From JADJLQ01 sp034439915 (lineage in GTDB: Bacteria > Bacteroidota > Bacteroidia > Chitinophagales > Saprospiraceae): a DNA stretch of 7,061 nt. A model generated the notes under the pieces. It was given only the letters and a program-made list of their open reading frames with translations. It made no database searches and was not told the origin of the DNA. Below are positions 5,014 to 7,061 of the stretch, in pieces. Every line of letters begins with the position of its first letter. The stretch's first letter is position 1. Both the position numbers and the translations under genes were made by a program. The DNA is taken from assembly GCA_034439915.1 (NCBI GenBank), contig JAWXBI010000297.1:1-7061 (forward strand), read 5' to 3'.

Positions 5014-7061
5014 AACCCAGGAGGATTAAATTTGATAAAAGGCCGCTCGAAGGGCCAGCGGAAATTTTAAATCCGGGACCTGGTACCCTGCTTCCATTTG
5101 ATTCCGGAATAGTCCCATTCAAAGGCGGCCCATATGCATCCATGTATGTATCCCAGCCCTGGACGATACGTCAATACGCAGGGTTTTCCACCGCCGAGGA
5201 AAGCAATGCTTTTTATAAAAATAATCTGGCAGCAGGGCAAATGGCTTTGAGTGTTGCCTTTGATCTTGCCACCCACCGGGGATATGACTCGGATCATGAA
5301 AGAGTGCGAGGCGATGTAGGCAAAGCAGGGGTAGCCATCGATACGGTAGAAGACATGAAAATACTTTTTCGGGACATTCCTTTGGATAAAATGTCGGTCT
5401 CTATGACGATGAATGGTGCGGTCATTCCTATCCTGGCTTTTTACATCGTTACCGCTGAAGAACAAGGGGTAAAACCAGCCCAATTGACCGGAACGATTCA
5501 GAATGATATCCTGAAAGAATTTTTGGTGCGAAACACTTACATCTATCCACCAGTGGCTTCTATGCGATTGGTGACAGATATATTCAATTATTCGATGGAG
5601 CATATGCCGAGGTTCAATTCAATCAGTGTCAGCGGATATCATATGCTTGAAGCTGGTGCACCGGCCCACCTGGAATTAGCCTTTACGTTAGCCGACGGGT
5701 TTGAATATTTAAACTATGGCATAAAGGCTGGATTGAATATCGACGAGTTTGCACCCCGGATTTCCTATTTTTTTGGAATCGGTATGGATTTTTATCTTGA
5801 AATTGCAAAACTCAGAGCGGCCAGGATGTTGTGGGCTGAGTTAGTAATTAAAGCGGGTGGGAAATCCCCCAAGTCACAGATGCTCAGGACGCATTGTCAA
5901 ACTTCTGGTTGGTCGCTTACCCGTCAGGATGCCTATAACAACATCGCCAGGACCAGCCTGGAAGCTTTAGCTGGTGTTTGGGGAGGGACGCAGTCCCTGC
6001 ATACCAACTCGCTGGATGAAGCCATGTCCCTTCCTACCCCTGAAACAGCGGCGATAGCGAGGGAGACCCAGCTTTTTTTACAAAAAAATGCAGGACTTAC
6101 CGACTGGATTGATCCGATGGGTGGGGTTGTATATCTGAATACCCTCACGGATGAACTTATAAGTAAAAGCCGGATAATCATGGATGAGATTTTTAAACTT
6201 GGAGGGATGACCAAAGCCATTCAACAGGGTTATCCGAAAAAGCTTATTGAAGAAGCCTCCATATTAAAACAAGCCAGGATAGACAGTGGTGAAGATAAAT
6301 TAATAGGGATCAACTTTTTTACGCCGGAAAAGGAGGAAAAAATTCCCGTTTTAAAAGTAGATAACGATGCCGTGTTGGAAACCCAATTATCCAGGTTGAA
6401 ACAGGTAAAAAATGCAAGAAATCCTACCCGGGTGAAAATGGCCCTTAAAAAAATAAGCCAATCCTGCAAATCTGATTCTTCCAATATACTGGAAGCTGCA
6501 ATTCACGCCGCCAGAGAGAGGGCAACCCTGGGTGAAATTTCCGCTGCTATAGAACAGGTATTTGGACGTTATCAGGCCCCGGTGAGCGGGCTTTCTAAAA
6601 TATACTCCTCGCACAGTATGAAAAACAAATTTTTTAACAAAGCCACTCAGGCCGTACTTGCTTTTGAGCGCCGATTTGGCAGGCGCCCTAGAATATTGGT
6701 AGCCAAGCTGGGTCAGGATGGACATGACCGGGGGGCTAAAATCATTGCAACCGGGTTTGCAGATATTGGATTTGATGTGGATATCGGTCCTTTGTTTCAA
6801 ACTCCGGCGGAAGCGGCCAGGCATGCTGTTGAAAATGATGTACATTTTATCGGAGTGTCCAGCTTATCCGGAGGGCATCAGTTATTGGTTCCTGAACTGA
6901 TTGAACAACTTAAAAAAGCAGGCAGGTTGGATATTGCTGTGGTGGTAGGTGGTATTATCCCTGAGACCGATAGACAAACTTTGTTTAGGCAAGGGGTATT
7001 GGCAGTATTTGGGCCGGGAACCAATTTAGCGGAAGCGGCGTATCAGTTGATGAAATTAATG
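5010..7061 (+). CDS. mutB: Methylmalonyl-CoA mutase large subunit (3' end cut)
   Basis: This is the adenosylcobalamin-dependent mutase that interconverts succinyl-CoA and (R)-methylmalonyl-CoA in the cytoplasm, linking propionate and odd-chain or branched substrates to the TCA cycle. 684 codons are visible with no stop; relatives end shortly after this point (KLM), so little is missing. The substrate-binding TIM barrel covers about 40-400 (PWTIRQYAGFSTAEESNAFY, FDLATHRGYDSD, RTHCQTSGWSLT, GGTQSLHTN), a linker about 400-555, and the B12 domain from 558 with DGHDRG (570-575). Residues matching the Propionibacterium active site are present: Tyr56 (Y89), Gln164 (Q197), Arg174 (R207), His211 (H244), Lys566 (K604), Asp570 (D608) and the cobalt ligand His572 (H610). 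Tyr and Arg at the first two substrate positions favour methylmalonyl- over isobutyryl-CoA. The N-terminus is about 33 residues shorter than the Propionibacterium chain. An in-frame stop at 4992 leaves 5010 as the only ATG. No small-subunit gene lies upstream. Confidence 0.95.
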   Translation, partial: MKPRRIKFDKRPLEGPAEILNPGPGTLLPFDSGIVPFKGGPYASMYVSQPWTIRQYAGFSTAEESNAFYKNNLAAGQMALSVAFDLATHRGYDSDHERVRGDVGKAGVAIDTVEDMKILFRDIPLDKMSVSMTMNGAVIPILAFYIVTAEEQGVKPAQLTGTIQNDILKEFLVRNTYIYPPVASMRLVTDIFNYSMEHMPRFNSISVSGYHMLEAGAPAHLELAFTLADGFEYLNYGIKAGLNIDEFAPRISYFFGIGMDFYLEIAKLRAARMLWAELVIKAGGKSPKSQMLRTHCQTSGWSLTRQDAYNNIARTSLEALAGVWGGTQSLHTNSLDEAMSLPTPETAAIARETQLFLQKNAGLTDWIDPMGGVVYLNTLTDELISKSRIIMDEIFKLGGMTKAIQQGYPKKLIEEASILKQARIDSGEDKLIGINFFTPEKEEKIPVLKVDNDAVLETQLSRLKQVKNARNPTRVKMALKKISQSCKSDSSNILEAAIHAARERATLGEISAAIEQVFGRYQAPVSGLSKIYSSHSMKNKFFNKATQAVLAFERRFGRRPRILVAKLGQDGHDRGAKIIATGFADIGFDVDIGPLFQTPAEAARHAVENDVHFIGVSSLSGGHQLLVPELIEQLKKAGRLDIAVVVGGIIPETDRQTLFRQGVLAVFGPGTNLAEAAYQLMKLM

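Noticed and set aside
5067..5603. 178-residue open frame on the minus strand
   Set aside because: It lies entirely antisense to the strongly conserved mutase frame, has a composition rich in His, Arg and Ser without domain motifs, and is best explained as a shadow of the real gene.
6387..6845. 152-residue open frame on the minus strand
   Set aside because: It is antisense to the mutase linker and cobalamin domain, including the DGHDRG motif, and shows no recognisable family.
1..7061. CRISPR array, tRNA or other known structured RNA
   Set aside because: No regularly spaced direct repeats and no cloverleaf-like sequence were seen in the non-coding stretches on either strand.

Overview
The window looks like chromosomal DNA from a member of the Bacteroidota, possibly Saprospiria/Chitinophagia-like, although the class is a guess. 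The support is indirect: the gene starts lack Shine-Dalgarno sequences and are preceded by A/T-rich leaders, there is one exact TAnnTTTG-type -7 promoter box, the GH73 glucosaminidase and MltD-like proteins carry divergent LysM modules in the way common in this phylum, and the methylmalonyl-CoA mutase resembles Bacteroidota homologues.

Layout, left to right. (1) 1-331 (+): the 3' remnant of an IS5-family-like transposase. It holds the catalytic-Glu signature but is split by a one-base frameshift near 196-197. The insertion sequence's right flank appears to run up to about 413. (2) 413-1687 (-): a secreted GH73-type N-acetylglucosaminidase with LysM modules, followed by a likely intrinsic terminator at 370-392. 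(3) 1688-2039: a 352-base A/T-rich gap with several inverted repeats and no gene. (4) 2040-3530 (-): an exported MltD-like lytic transglycosylase with LysM-like modules. (5) 3531-3789: a divergent promoter region. (6) 3790-5013 (+): a polytopic membrane protein resembling GT-C-fold glycosyltransferases. (7) 5010-7061 (+): the large subunit of methylmalonyl-CoA mutase, overlapping gene 6 by ATGA and running off the right edge probably only a few codons before its stop.

The two minus-strand enzymes both act on peptidoglycan glycan strands. One hydrolyses next to N-acetylglucosamine and the other performs lytic cleavage next to N-acetylmuramic acid, so they may form a small wall-remodelling neighbourhood, though the 352-base gap argues that each has its own promoter. 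The plus-strand pair is probably translationally coupled. Pairing a membrane glycosyltransferase-like protein with a cobalamin-dependent mutase is not an obvious pathway and may reflect only compact gene packing.

I found no CRISPR array, tRNA, rRNA or clearly new multi-gene system. The points most worth a second look are the transposase frameshift, the unusually short N-terminus of the mutase with no small-subunit gene beside it, the ATGA overlap, and the nested inverted repeats between the two wall-hydrolase genes.
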